Assembly (NCBI GenBank): GCA_032207245.1
Contig: CM063508.1
Location: forward strand, 189,937,296-190,001,295
DNA: 64,000 bases
From: Pardosa pseudoannulata
Lineage: Eukaryota > Arthropoda > Arachnida > Araneae > Lycosidae
Reading direction: 5' to 3'
The notes under the pieces are model-generated. The model searched no databases, was not told the DNA's origin, and saw nothing but the letters and a program-made list of their open reading frames with translations. Every line of letters begins with the position of its first letter. Position 1 is the stretch's first letter. The translations under genes were made by a program, and so were the position numbers. This document shows, piece by piece, positions 13,819 through 26,581 of this stretch.

Positions 13819-14930
13819 CAGTGACGTGCGGTAGGTGTTCATGCAGAGAGCAACAACAACACTAATAATAAAACCATAAAAATGTACATTAAACACTTCT
13901 TTAACGTTTATTATTCATTTGCATACAAAATCCATACGTCTATCCATATAACTAATAAAATAACGAAAAGCTTATATTTCCATGAAAAATTATTTTCAGC
14001 AAACGTAGCACTACACGGCGCCAGCCGCTGCGGTGCCTCATCAGGAAGCTTATTGGTGCCGACAAACCGAAAGTGCAGTCCAAGTGCAGAGGATTTCACT
14101 GTACGCTGGCGCAATAGAACGAACTGTTTCTCTTTCGATCAGTGGATTAAATTATATTTATTAATTGTTTTTAACATTTGGAAATCATATATTCTGCGAA
14201 AAACATCTTCACAATTTTTAAAAACTAAACCAGTGATATGGTTTTACAGATATAACTTATATACTGTCTGTAAAACACAATGAATGGTAAAATTTGGACA
14301 GTTCTGGTAGAATTGGTTTATTTTTTGTCTAACAAAATAAAATTGTTTTTCAGCAAATTATTTCTATAAATATTAAATACATCTCCGAAATTATTTTACC
14401 ACACTAAAACATTTTCCTTTATATTGATGAAATAGCTCTTTTATATTTCCATGAAAACAATATCTTACAATATATAAATTTTAACATGAACCGTCTGCAA
14501 AATCGTATTGCCAGTTAGTCGGTTAAAAAACCAAACGCGTTTCGGCACGTAAGTCCCCGCTCTAATACAACGCTTAATAAACCGTACCTTCGGATGATTC
14601 TGAATGCCAAGTGCAGGAAATATAGCTGCACTTGCTTCAGTGCCATAGTATGCTGTGCTTCTCTAGTAGCCCATACATATAAAGCGTGATTTTCTATTAG
14701 TGCGCAGTGCGTACACATAAAAATTTCTTATGTTTGTTTGCTTTTGAACACGCTACGTGGTGAAGCACCTAGTACCGCACGCACTGCGAGAATACAAGCA
14801 AGAAAATCAACACGATATTTGAATATATTATAAATAATATTTATTTAATACCATATAAAGATAGGTAGACATAGGTGCAGAAATTTATTGTCTCTCATAA
14901 TTTTGCTAGGGTGTGCAGTGCACGCCACTG
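13819..14930. mobile_element. hAT-like non-autonomous element with 8-bp duplication
   Basis: Left end CAGTGACGTGC; right end GCACGCCACTG, whose complement is CAGTGGCGTGC (10 of 11 match). Flanks are GTATGTAT at 13811-13818 and GTATGTAT at 14931-14938, an 8-bp repeat as expected for hAT. The left flank is itself microsatellite, so the duplication alone is weaker evidence than usual. 1112 bases, no intact transposase; a short GC-rich patch at 14015-14115 has no recognisable domain. Confidence 0.7.
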
Positions 14931-14939
14931 GTATGTATA

Positions 14940-15728
14940 TCTGTGTGTGTGTATGTTTATATATAATTATGCTGCCAGAAATAATCTTGTAAATTATTTC
15001 GCTTCGTTTCGTTTCGTTTCCATCATAGAAATATCCCTTTTAGTGTGTGAAATGTAAGTAAGGTATTCTAGCACGAGCGGTACTTAATCACGTAGGGAGT
15101 ACTAAAAATGCTACATTTTTTTTTAGTTAATATAAGCGTCGCAGGGAACAAAAATAGGGAAAGAATGGTGTTTAGCTGATAAACAAGAATCACGTCATTT
15201 TAAAACTTTGTTTTTCAAATAGAGTATTTGCTTTTGATCGGAGTCAAAAAGTTCTCTGGTCGCTTTTTCCCTCCTTGTTTGGTTTGAGAGGGCTGAAAAA
15301 GTAAAGAACTGCTGAAATATTCAAACTTAGTCATAATAAATGATCCTAATTGGCTTTCCGAAGAAAAATGTTCTTGTTTTGTTGACAGGGCGCGTCCAAC
15401 AAAAGAGTTGGATCTTTTTTTGGGGTGGGTTATAAAACATTTTCTTCCAGAGGTAAGCCATTTTTATGGATATATATTTTTTTTTTCGTGTTCACCGTGA
15501 ATAAATGATGAATGAGTACTTGAATTCTGTTTGTATCATTGGCCTCATTGACAACGATGGGTGCACCTAGGAGATAATGTGTGTCCGATTTTCTCAAAAA
15601 GTTATAAACGAATAGAATATTGAAGAATCTGTGCCTGGGTGAAAAATTCTTTATTTAAACTTCCAGGTGTGGAAACAAAACTGTAGATATTTGTTCGAAA
15701 TGTAAAATACCGAAATGTAAAAAATGTT

Positions 15729-15729
<1 letters not shown>
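14940..15729. other. Unassigned AT-rich DNA
   Basis: No gene recognised. There is a short TTTCG run near 15000 and a slightly GC-richer patch at 15240-15430 without coding signal. Confidence 0.4.

Positions 15730-15794
<65 letters not shown>
15730..15794. repeat. (TA)n microsatellite
   Basis: About 65 bases of pure TA. The DNA between it and the next array contains a (GA)n run at about 16065-16080 and nothing else recognisable. Confidence 0.92.
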
Positions 15795-15797
<3 letters not shown>

Positions 15798-16275
15798 AAA
15801 TAGCCAAGTTTAAGCAGTCAGTTTTAATAAAATTGTAGCCTCTATTTTATTTACTTGCCAAAAATACTGCTCAAGCCGAAGACTACGCAAGTAAACTATT
15901 GAATTACTTATTAAAAGTCGTGACACATTAAAGAGAGTCCATAAAAAACTTCCACTTTTATTGAGTTAGGAGAACGACATGTGGCTTTATCAAAGATAGA
16001 AATCTGAGTGATCATGAAAATATGCTTAGATTACAGATTGAGCGAGACGCTGAGACAAATTCTCGAGAGAGAGAGAGAGAGCTGCTGAGTCGATACACCG
16101 AACAGTAAAAAGGAGTTTAGATCATTGAAAAGGGAACCGGGGACAGCTGCAAGATAGAGAGAGTGGGCAGAAAATTGGCATTTATTGTATAAAAAGATTT
16201 CGGAAATGGGTTGGAAGAATTTTAAATAGTGGACACTCCTTTAATTAATAATTTTGATACATTTCTTATAGTTTT

Positions 16276-16339
16276 ACATATATATGTATAAATATATGTG
16301 TATAATATGTATATATATGTATGTATGTATATATATATG

Positions 16340-16384
<45 letters not shown>

Positions 16385-16449
16385 ACATATATATGTATGT
16401 ATATATATATATATATATATGTATGTATACATATATATGTATGTATATA

Positions 16450-16528
<79 letters not shown>

Positions 16529-16548
16529 GTATGTATGTATGTATGTAA
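16276..16548. repeat. Compound (TA)n/(TATG)n/(CT)n microsatellite
   Basis: TA and GTAT blocks with a (CT)n block at about 16451-16470 and a terminal (GTAT)n. Confidence 0.93.
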
Positions 16549-17940
16549 GGAAAATTCTCAGGGATTTTCATAACTTAAGTCAAGGGCTAAAAATTCCCGC
16601 GTCCTTTTGTTTCCCCCTTTTTAAACCCTAACCTAAATTGACTACTAGGGCTACAGTTTACATCCGCAGAGGAGGGGGCCTAAGCAATTATAACTCTACA
16701 TTGCCCTAGCGGACCATTTAGGAAATTCCCAAACAAAAAGGAGATGCACGCTGTCGGAGGTAGACTTTTAACACAGATTTTGACTGAGATGTTGACCCAG
16801 GTTTAAGGGTCTTTTACATATAACTTCATTCTTGCTGACCCCTCAGTTTGTCCTGTCCCGTTTGTGCCGTCCCTATGATGAAGTGGGAACCCTCCACCAA
16901 TGTTATCTTAATAAAGGTCTTTAGCTAAACGGTGTCAGTTTTACGGCCATCACTGTAACCACCCATCGTGACGTCTGTCTTATTACATATGCATTTGCGC
17001 AAACTCTGCCTGAACTTCGAAATCAAATAATTCCATTTAGGTTGCCTATATATACTTTTTGATCTTTTTAATGGATTATTATGATAATGTAATGTCTAAA
17101 AAAGAAGAAGGCATCGCGTGTAAGTACAATGTACTTTTGGAATGACCAAACCGCGGTGTATGGTAGACCGGAACTTAACTTCCAAAATGAGTAAATGAAA
17201 TGACTAACTTCTAGATTCATTCAGAGTGAACCAAAAGTTTCATAATGACTAAGTTTTCTCTTTTTTTAGTGTCGTTTAATTTTGGATACTGATAAGGTAA
17301 TCGCATGCTTTGTACAACCGAAAATTACTTTTAAACAAGAGCCACAAATGCGGTCAGATAATACCACCAAAATTGCTTTTGGTGATGAACAAAAGAATTT
17401 GGTTTTACAAAAAGTACATTATTAATAGTTTAAAATATGTTTCACGTAATGCTTCACATGATCTGAATTGTGAAGTATTTTTAACTGTAGAATTTTTTTT
17501 AACATTTCGAAAGCACAAATAACGAAAGACAGACAGTTTAAAAACTTAATTGACATTTGTAGAAAACTCGTATTGGTATTAGGAAATATTAAATTAAATA
17601 TTGCATTTTGGATACAAATAAATTTTTTTTTTGTTGATCACTGCATGCATTTAACTCAACACGTTCAAGATGTTCTGTTTTTCGCGCTAAGGTAGATATA
17701 ACACTTTTTTGGGGGGATATATTTAGAGTAATATGTCTTCAGAATTTTGAGATGAACTATTCGATGATATGTTTTGACTGCTGTAGTTCGAAGACGTTTT
17801 GTGGAGTTCTTGAAAGTGAAGAAGAGTGATCGGAGTACTTGTGGGGCTTATCTACAATGACTTTTATACTGAACTGCAGTAGATAATTATGCTGCCAATA
17901 CGTAATAATCCCAAGAGAGGAGGACGTGCCCATTCACACT
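16549..17940. other. Unassigned; GC-richer block 16550-17000
   Basis: About 450 bases of higher GC follow the microsatellite and contain AATAAAGG near 16912. The block looks like a transposon terminal piece, but I cannot assign it. From 17000 the DNA is AT-rich with no gene. Confidence 0.35.
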
Positions 17941-17943
17941 ATA

Positions 17944-18720
17944 ACAGGGTTAGCAAGAAATTAGTTTCCCACTTCAGAGGACCCGAGAATACGTTCTGGA
18001 TATTTGCGGGGATTTAAAAATCGTCACCATACTTCTTGGTCAACAACACGGGTTTTATTTGTGAGTGGGACAGCAGTGATAAAACACAACATTGTCTCAG
18101 AAAAGATTGGCCCAAAAGGCAGAATCTTGTGCCAGGCACCAAAAATGTAATTGGAGAAAGCTCTGTTGATTCAAAAAAATATTATTACCCCTCTGCACAT
18201 AAATTTGGTGTTATGAAGCAGTTTGTTACGGCTCTTCCAAAAGATGCTGATTGCTTTAAATATATGTGTAAAAAGTTTCCTGGTTTATCTGAAGCCAAAT
18301 TGAAAGAGGGATCTTTCAGTTATTAGGGATCACTTATTAGGGACAACAATGACATCAAAGGAAAGAGAAGCTTGGGTTGCCTTCAAAATTTCTGGTCAAT
18401 CACAAATTTAAAACAATTGTTAACAACATGCTGGACAAATTTGCACGTGCTGACTTTGGACCTTTTCGTACTCCCTTCATAGGACGGAATTATTTTTGGA
18501 CTGCAACGGGGTTCTGGTAAAACACTTTCACCAGGAGCTTCTTGCAACAAAACCATGTTGTACAGACAAGACGTCCAAATAAATATCATATGTGCTTTGA
18601 ACTAAACGTTTTCATTTAATAAATGGGAAGCGCATCATTTGAATTATCTGTCGTTCCAATTGTATCTCATTTGAACCAAGAGAACGTATTTTAGAATCTT
18701 CAGAAGTGGGATTGCTTACA
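17944..18720 (+). mobile_element. Decayed DNA transposon, mariner-superfamily type ends
   Basis: Left end ACAGGGTTAGCAAGAAATTA after TA; the right end (about 18640-18720), inverted, shares the CCCACTTC, ATACGTTCT and CAAATGAGATACAA blocks with the left end and with 53192-53968. The interior holds a decayed reading frame (18036-18326 and shifted frames beyond). About 780 bases. Confidence 0.5.
18036..18326 (+). pseudogene. Decayed transposon-associated ORF fragment
   Basis: 96 codons with ordinary protein-like composition (for example DCFKYMCKKFPGLSEAKLKE) then a stop. The similarity seems to continue in shifted frames to about 18460 (FKTIVNNMLDKFAR). It resembles uncharacterised multi-copy ORFs that accompany transposons in arthropods, but I cannot name a family. 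It lies inside the inverted-end element 17944-18720, so it is probably transposon cargo and is broken. Confidence 0.4.
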
Positions 18721-19808
18721 GGCCTAGGTTCTTTCTTAGTTAAAGTATTAACATTATATTTTCTCAAATGGTACTACCTGTGCTCCAAATTATTCGATTC
18801 CTTTATCAGAAATCGATTGGTGGCCACTAACATTCCATTCCTCATCCATTGACACTTCCACTCATAGTATTTATAATCTTTATATTTTATCATTCCAATA
18901 AGATAACGATGTATTTTTCACAGCATCTCTTATCCGAACATAAACGCTAAATAAAAATGCACAAGTGTCTGCGCATGTGCTCTGGAGTTCGAATAAATTA
19001 TAAAGATTTCTTTCTTGGAACGCATGCGAAGACTAAAAATCTGGAAAATTTATTTTTATTGGGTGATTTTTATAACGTTCGGGCCTCAGAGTTCCGATGC
19101 GCGGGTAAAACTTTTCAAAAAGTTGAAAGATGATGTATCTGCCAAAGGGTCGTTGAGGACTATGATGCTTGAGTGTGAGTAAAATTATTTCGCAGCCCAC
19201 AATGAAATTAAGATAAAAACGACCGAAGAGATGCATATCTGAATTTATTTGGACGGGTTGCCAAAATAAAGCAACTCTATTAAAAATCATCATGATATTC
19301 CCTTCAAGGAAAAAATGAGCATCGAAATATCAGGAAAGAAGCTTGTAGGAAACGAAAGGGAAAATAGATTTCCTCTCTCCAATTTTATGATAAACAGTGT
19401 CTAAAGTTGTGGAGCGAAATCCAATACGAAAAGGAAAGTGGCCACTCATGCCTAGCAGATATTGGATAATTATTAATATCTATCAAAATAAGGAATACAA
19501 TGGAAGGGACCAACTTCTTCTTATTAAAAAGGGGCGTCGACCTAAAATCGAATGTACTGAATTGGAATGCTTTCAGTATTATTTTTAGATTATTGTCGTT
19601 TCCTTTCTCCCCTCACAAATTAGCCCCTTGCCTATTTGAGAAAAATGGGCCAAAATTTGGACATTTTTTTCTCTCTCTTTCATTTTGTCATCAAGATAGT
19701 AGAAATAGATTATTTAGCAAACTTTTAAACGAAATAACTAGTATATTTAATATTTTCATACATATGGGAAATGCTATAGGATGACAGTCCTTTTTGCTCC
19801 AATAACAG
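18721..19808. other. Unassigned AT-rich DNA
   Basis: Short frames only; none has a recognisable domain. Confidence 0.4.
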
Positions 19809-20090
19809 TCAAATAAATCCAGTGACATCCTTTTCTGGATAAACTATTACAACAATATTATTATCTCTATCCACTGTCATGAAATCCTTTGAATCCTTTA
19901 GAGTATCCGAGAAGTGGTGCTGGAAAGCGTCTCTATCTCCAATGAAACGGGATGCATTGGACGAACCGATTTCGGGCTTCACGGAATTGAAATACCGTTT
20001 CAACTCTTGTCCACATTTCAAAATGGGACCATTTTCATTTCCCGAGCGACACAGGGGGTAAAATGATTTAATATGATGGTGTACGATGTC
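19809..20090 (-). CDS. Possible terminal exon or gene relic, unknown product
   Basis: About 88 codons are open on the minus strand from near 20090 to a stop at 19809. The peptide has varied, non-repetitive composition: two Cys in an LCRSG...LKCGQE context, a Phe/His-rich middle (DAFQHHFSD) and an Ile/Val C-terminus ending KDVTGFI. An in-frame stop lies just upstream (near 20101), so if real this is a downstream exon; candidate acceptors are ACGTCAATAG and CCGGCAG near 20085-20105. No domain recognised and no good poly(A) signal seen. It could equally be a decayed transposon gene. Confidence 0.3.
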   Translation of the reverse strand, partial: DIVHHHIKSFYPLCRSGNENGPILKCGQELKRYFNSVKPEIGSSNASRFIGDRDAFQHHFSDTLKDSKDFMTVDRDNNIVVIVYPEKDVTGFI

Positions 20091-20900
20091 TGCCGGCGAC
20101 AGCTATTGACGTCAAAGTCCACTTTGGTACTTTAAATGACTGATGCCATTGTATCAGTTCGGGTAGGTGGTCAAGCTGCAAAGAGACATAACCACCAGTC
20201 TTCTACACCGTAGAGCTGCATTTTACTTCCTCCACCTCCACACTATCGAGCCAGATAAGATTAAATTTAATCGCGAGTATATTACAAGCGATTACGGATA
20301 CTGAATTATAAACAGCATAAATAATACGTGTTAGATAACACAATCTCGGCTCTTTCGGTAATTAATACTCTGAAAAGAATTCATATGCATGGAGCTTTTA
20401 GGAATAAGTGATTTGATATCAATTTAATCGTTTAATCATCCTGAATTTCCTTCCTTCTCAAACGACAAAAAAATGATGTCACGACCTTTACAGAAATCGA
20501 GGTTAAGGCACTTTTATTCTTGAGCATTAAGATAACTTTCTTTCTAGCATTGAGAACGAGATTGAATTAATTTAATCTGAATTTCGGCGTCTCGAACGAG
20601 TATACTTTGTAAGATTTTGGGTACCTATCCAGTGTTTATAACACCCGATCCGCGTGTTACGGGAGCCCCCCGGTTACTGGAAGCATAAAGTTTCCAGAGT
20701 TGACATTCTTCCAGAAACAGAACGTGGTTGGGAATGGGGCTCTACTAAGCGGTGCACCCTTCTACCAGGATTTAATCTCCTTTCTCATGACCTTTTGGCC
20801 CAATGGGTCTTCGGCATCGGAGTGCAATCCCAGCGTGGCATGGATGTTCGTAGCCGTTCGGAATGGGTTTTAACGATGCTCGGATTTACCTGCTTTGTCG
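20091..20900 (+). repeat. SINE fragments in otherwise unassigned DNA
   Basis: About 20155-20200 matches the body of the SINE at 12317-12598. About 20815-20875 carries the other SINE family's GCATGGATGTTCGTAGCCGT and GGAATGGGTTTTAACG body. The intervening GC-richer segment (20640-20815) is not assigned. Confidence 0.4.
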
Positions 20901-22300
20901 CTGCTAGTGGAAGGCTTTCATTGAATCTCCAAGTTTTTATCCAGTATTATGAAATCGAACTTAGCTACAGTAATTTTATGAGTCATTAAGAAAATAAAAA
21001 GAAAATATTAAAAAATGAACTATGACTTATATTTTTAATTTTCTTTTATAAAATTATGGCAACTTTCGTAAAATAGAAGGGCATATTCCTTCAGTTTTAT
21101 AGCATTCAATTAATTTTTCTAGCTTTTAAAACCGACGTTTTTAAACCGTCCTATGCATTGATAGTTACTCTCTGATAGTAAAGCCAAATTTAAGAAATAC
21201 AATTTATTCTATTTCTAATTCGAAGACTATTTTGATTCTTTTTATAGTTGGAATGGACAGACAATTTAATAGTGTAATGTATTCTATGTTTTTCCTCCTC
21301 CCACGATCCGCCTTCACAACATTGTACTCGATTTTTCCGAATTGTGGGGGTAATAGTTCTTTCACTCTTCCCCAAAGGTGAAGAAGAGTGACATGGGTTA
21401 GAGGACTGGGATGTTTTTTTTCTGAGAACGGTGTTCTTGGATGTTCGAATTTCGAATACACCCCAGAGGGAGAGAGTAGTTTATATTCAATCCAGATGCG
21501 TTCGCTTCAGTGCTCTTTATATATAAGTGTAAATATTATGAAGTAAAATGTAAATAGCTGTGAAAGTAGAAGTAAAACAAAAAAATTAAGATGTTTCTCT
21601 TACTACGTCATAATTAGCAAAAAAAAAAAAAAAAAAAATCTTTCAATCTTTCATTGAAACTATTTCGGTGCAGACATCCCATCCCCATGAATGGTCCTCC
21701 TATGCCGAATAATTTCGGGCAAACTGCTTTTTGGTAGCTTAAAAACCTCTAAGTTTCCAGATGAAATCAGCTTTAAGCAGTTCTAATTATAGAGGTACCC
21801 AATCTTTTAGGAGCGTCTCAAAGTCTATAATTTTTAATTGCTCCAATTATTAGAATATTAGCTATGTCTATTTCATTTACATATATATATTAACTAGCAT
21901 ATAGCCCGTCATAAGACGGGATCAGTAAAAGTTTTAATTTTCCAGAATTGTAAAGTGCGTTATGAGGCAGGTATAAGAAAATGGTTTGTTTTGGAGATAA
22001 GAATGATCTGGTACACGCTCCATCATTTGTTTATATTTACTGACCGCATGTTAGTCGCCAACTTTAATTTATCTTGTGATAGGATGGAGAGCAGAGGTTT
22101 TAATATGGACAGGGATTATTGGGCGATACATACGAATGATGTCCAAAATCGATTGTAAACCGTGTGGTTATGTATAGAAAACAAACTCACAAACGAACTT
22201 CTTAATTTTCAAGCATATATAACTTCAACTCTACATAATTATTAGTCCTTGAAATAGACTCCTAGACTTCTATAAAAAGAATTTGTGTTTAAAACCGGTG
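20901..22300. other. Unassigned AT-rich DNA, poly(A) tract and small hairpin
   Basis: A poly(A) run of about 20 lies near 21619-21638. A perfect 6-bp stem CCCGTC-ATAA-GACGGG is at 21905-21920, inside an ACTAGCATATAGCCCGTC context that looks like a transposon end. No gene seen. Confidence 0.4.
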
Positions 22301-22309
22301 ATCAAATGT

Positions 22310-22790
22310 TCATGGTAACAAAAAATAATCGAGGATTCAATTTAAAATTATCCTATATGTAACTAATCTATAATTTAAGCCAAATATAAAAGAAAATCAT
22401 TTACGTAATATCTAAATTCAGTGATAAAAGGTATGAAAATAATGCAGACGATATTTAAATAATTTTAAATAAGAAATGGTTCAATTAGAGGGTTAAAGGA
22501 ATGACGTCATAATGCTAGAAAAAATGTTATTTTCATCAACTTATGTGATAAAAGGATGAATTTAATTGCCTGCTCTTAATACCGGGGAAAACAGGGCTTG
22601 AAATTATGGCATTAAACTATCGAAAAGGGGAAAGGGGTGGTTTTTGAACGTTTTCGAACTCGCTTTGAATTTTGCTGACCCTAACACATGGAAAATCTAA
22701 TATGGATGCCTCTATCCACTCCAGGTCTCACCGCTTCATAAATTCGAAGCAGATAACTTATGCTATAGTTATATAGGGGATAATATTTTT
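22310..22790 (+). repeat. Dispersed repeat B, copy 1
   Basis: Collinear with 37730-38175 over about 450 bases. Shared blocks include GAGGGTTAAAG.AATGACGTCATAAT and TAATATGGATGCCTCTATCCA. No coding capacity or clear ends; class unknown. Confidence 0.6.
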
Positions 22791-24271
22791 TTCGAATGTA
22801 CCACTCAAAACATAGAGATATCTCTATTCGCAACATGGCTGTGAAGCTGTTATTAATTTCGTACCAACCGAAGAACACGTGTAGCTTAAGAAAGGCTATG
22901 GATGAGAGTTCCATTGTCCCATCATTTAGCATCAGGGACAAACCTCCAGAGGTATCGTTTGGGAACATAGAGAACTTTGCGAATACTACCCCATTAATAA
23001 ACAGGACGGATCTTTGTCCGGTTCAAGTTATGAACACATTTGTTGTTCTCAGCTTGAATAATTCTCGAATGTATTCGGGTGCAAAATTATTCGTTCGCTA
23101 TCTTCATGCTCCCCATCGTACGCTTCACCACAATTATATATAGTGTTAGAATTATATACAGATGTCATATATCAAAATTATTACACTTAAAATATCTCTG
23201 AAAAATTCTCCTCTTCCCCTTCTCGTTCTTTCAAAATTCTTTTTATCAACTCTGAAATAAATCCCATTTTCTGTCCACTCGACACACTTTGTCTCAACAA
23301 AAATGGTTAATTTTTTCTATGATCTAAGTTCCTTTCTCACTGTTAATATCGCGGATTAATCTGCTCTCCCCCCCGCGTCATTTCTCGTTGAGTGGCCGAC
23401 GTTGTAATAGAAAAGTATTTTCCTGTATCATTGATAGCTCTGCTCTTGTCAGAGAAAGATGTTTTTTAACTAGTCTTAAATAAAGTTCCACCCCGAGCGT
23501 GTCAGTTAGTTTCATGGAGCCACGACTGCTATACTTCTCGTTGCCCAGTAAGCTCGGGAAGTTAAAATAACTGTAACTATCCGATATAAATTCCCCAGTG
23601 TACATTCATATATTATTGGTATTTGTGAAACTTTAAACTTTGAGAAATAATTTCTAAAAATAATTTGCATGCATTTTCTAAGCCATTTGCGTTTATTTTT
23701 AGAGCATCAAACATCATTTCTCCCCGCACGCAATTGAGAGATTACTCCGTAATAATCTCGTTTAAAAGTTACTTTCATCTTACGAACTTTCCATCTGTCT
23801 ATTCCAAACTATTAATAAATACATTTCAGGAGAATGAGAAGAAAAATTCATCCGAAAGCATTATCTGGTATTAAAAGGCATCAGGATTTGGAATAATCCC
23901 GATGCTATTTCTCAATTACTAAGCCATTCAGTTATTAGCCTTGTTTGTCATACACAAAAGTAATTCCAATTCTGTTTGTTTTTTTTAAAAAAGGAAACTT
24001 GTAATTCTATAAACAGAAATAGAATTTTTCGGTATAAACACAATTTAGGTACAAGATTGTAAACAGTATTATTATAGAAAGCACAATGGTCCTTCAATGA
24101 CTGATTTTAGAAAAAAATAATAATAAACTGTTTTAAATAATCGAGTTTCAGAAACGAGAGACATTTTGCGAACAGGCATGATTATTTTATTCATTTTAAA
24201 CCTGTATTCCCCCTTATTTTAAAAACTTTTAAAAATAACAGTTTCCAGTTTGAAGATTTTTTTTTATTAAA
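22791..24271. other. Unassigned AT-rich DNA
   Basis: Several frames of 60-115 codons occur with no domains and no splice support. Nothing I can name. Confidence 0.35.
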
Positions 24272-24273
24272 TA

Positions 24274-24842
24274 CACTCCAGAGACTAAAGATTATGACCA
24301 CGTGTCCATAACGAATGCTTCTACGCTACATCGGTCCGTGGATCAGTGGGAGAGAGTTGCCTGGTTTGTCATTCATCAGACCGTCTTTCAGGCGCTCCCT
24401 TAATGGTCAAACACAGGTCGGTGGTGGCAGTATTATGCTTTGAGGGCGTCTCTGGGACCCGTGGTTGTGGTAGAGCAGACCGCGAATGCTACACGGTATC
24501 TGAACATCATTGCGGACCAGCTGCCCCCTTACGTGGCCTCTGATTTTCCAGCTGGAAATGGAATGTTCCAACAGGTCACAAAGCTAAAATGGCGTTGGAG
24601 TGGTTCGAGGTACAGGATGCTGAATGTCCTAGTCGGATCTCAGTCCGATAGAACACATTTGGGATGTCACGGGACGGCAGTTCCGACCACTCGTTCGCAG
24701 TATCTCGGATTTGCGTCACCGTTTCTAAAGCATCAAGTACAATCTACCAAGGACTTATGGCATCCATGCCAAGGCGGGTTGAAGCTGTGTTGTGTGCCAA
24801 CTCGTTATTGACAGCTCGTCATAAAGTTTTGGCTCTTGAGTG
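24274..24842 (+). mobile_element. Tc1-like transposon copy 1, transposase remnant
   Basis: Ends CACTCCAGAGACTAAAGATT and, inverted, CACTCAAGAGCCAAAACTTT, with TA on both sides (24272-24273, 24843-24844). Frame-shifted pieces read LGPVV...EQTANATRYLNIIADQLPPY and FPAGNGMFQQ, collinear with the transposase middle of the copy at 33823-34487. The N-terminus is missing and the C-terminal part is scrambled. Non-functional. Confidence 0.7.
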
Positions 24843-24859
24843 TATTTTTAAAAGAAACG

Positions 24860-26050
24860 AACGAAGAAATATAATTAATTTTAAAAAAAATCTATTTATT
24901 GAACGTTTAAAACTACTGATCCCTTTTCAGCAGATTATCTCACGCGTTATTAAATCTTTCCCATTCGAAATGTAAAAATGTGTTAGATTTTGGTGCGTTC
25001 AATTATACGTTCGCATTTTAAACAGAGAGATGGGGTTTCATATCAGAGTAACACCTTCGAGTAACTGTGACCGTAACGTTTGAAGTGGCTCGAAGGATCA
25101 ACAGATCATGACTTACTATTTAGTAGAATCTGAACTCCGGTACCGAACGGCAGGAAAAGATTCTGAAAAGTCGTAGACAAAACTCTATGGAAATACGTAA
25201 CCGTTTAATTTACCAGAATAATGCACATAAACATTTTTATTGCATAAAATATTATTTTTACAAATAAAATTAAACCCGTAGAAATATCTTTAAATTTTCT
25301 AAGAAAAGAATATAAACTACCAATTAGATTTTTAAAATTTTTCATGGAAATATTAATTAAATAAATTGAATTGGTTACAAAATTTCCTTATACGCTCTAG
25401 TGCATAGCTAATAGTCTTGTTTCTGAAAATTATGGAAATACTCATGTTAATGTGCCTTTCGAAATCTTCAATTAGAAAAAATTCGCTGAATTGTCGAGAA
25501 ATAAACTGCATACATAATTGGAACACCCTCATAGTTTTAACTCCAGGACACAAACGATAATATAAAGAGGATTCACGCAATAACGCCGTGTAACTCAATT
25601 CTTAGGAGAATGTAAAAGTGGAATTCTGTTTACTTTGAAAGTTTTGCGTATTAAGAGTGGTGAATTTTGAAAATTCTTTTTGTAGCCACTTTGATGTTTG
25701 GATAAAACCTACGTGGACTTGAGAGGTAAGATGTTTTTGAAATTTCGGCCGTACCTCTATTTTACACATTTTTCTCTTTTATTGAGAACTTCCTTATAAT
25801 AGCGAAGTGTTTAATGGAATTTCTGCTTCGATTTCATTTTGAAAAGATATCCAAATTTACATTTTGCGATGATCAGTGACTTTAATAAAATTTTAAAGTA
25901 AAAACTAGTTTAATTAGAAATACTTGTTGCAACATACGACAATTCTTTGATTTATTTAGCTTTATACAACATTATTTTTTCCTTATTTATTTTTTCGAAA
26001 TCAATTCAGAATTGTTAGTATGTTATCGAATGTTGCACAATAATATACAT
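24860..26050. other. Unassigned AT-rich DNA
   Basis: No gene, repeat or transposon end recognised. Confidence 0.35.
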
Positions 26051-26056
26051 CGTGAC

Positions 26057-26581
26057 TGTAATACTAGACTCAAGACTCGAGTTGGTGTTACATGGGCTCC
26101 TAGTTTTTTTCCGGTGGACGAAAACGGACTGCCCGATAGGGGGTGGGCAAGCCCTGTCCATTCAGGTTCTACAGGAGGGGGGTCAGCTGCGGAGAAGGAC
26201 ATTTTTCTGTGGAGGCGAAAACTTAACCCCGGCCCCTCGCGAAGAGGAGAGGAGGGATGCCCGGTCGGAACGAAGGAGAAGGCACAATTCTTGTGAAAGG
26301 AGTTGAAACCGAGGGAGGTGTTTTCCCACTCGGCACAGTTTATTTTGTCCTCGCTCTTATTTGAGCCCTGTTTGGGTATGATTTGCAGTGTATATATATT
26401 TTAACAAATCTTCTTAACAATAAATGTTTAGTCAAGAGTTTAGTCGCTGCTGTCCTTATCGTCGGCCACATAGGCTTTAATCGAACCCAAGATACCTGCT
26501 CCAGTAAAAATAGGCGGGCAGATATAGAACGAGGCGTGCAGACTTCAGAAAGTGCAGCCGGGGATACGCGAGGCGTTGACA
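26057..26581 (+). repeat. Solo LTR (family C) with perfect 5-bp duplication
   Basis: Starts TGTAATACTAGACTCAAGAC and ends GGCGTTGACA (TG...CA). It is flanked by GTGAC at 26052-26056 and GTGAC at 26582-26586. Collinear with 58989-59550, sharing the start, a GGAGGCGAAAACTT block and the end. It has AATAAATG at about 26419 as a likely poly(A) signal. No internal region, so it was left by LTR-LTR recombination. Confidence 0.85.
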
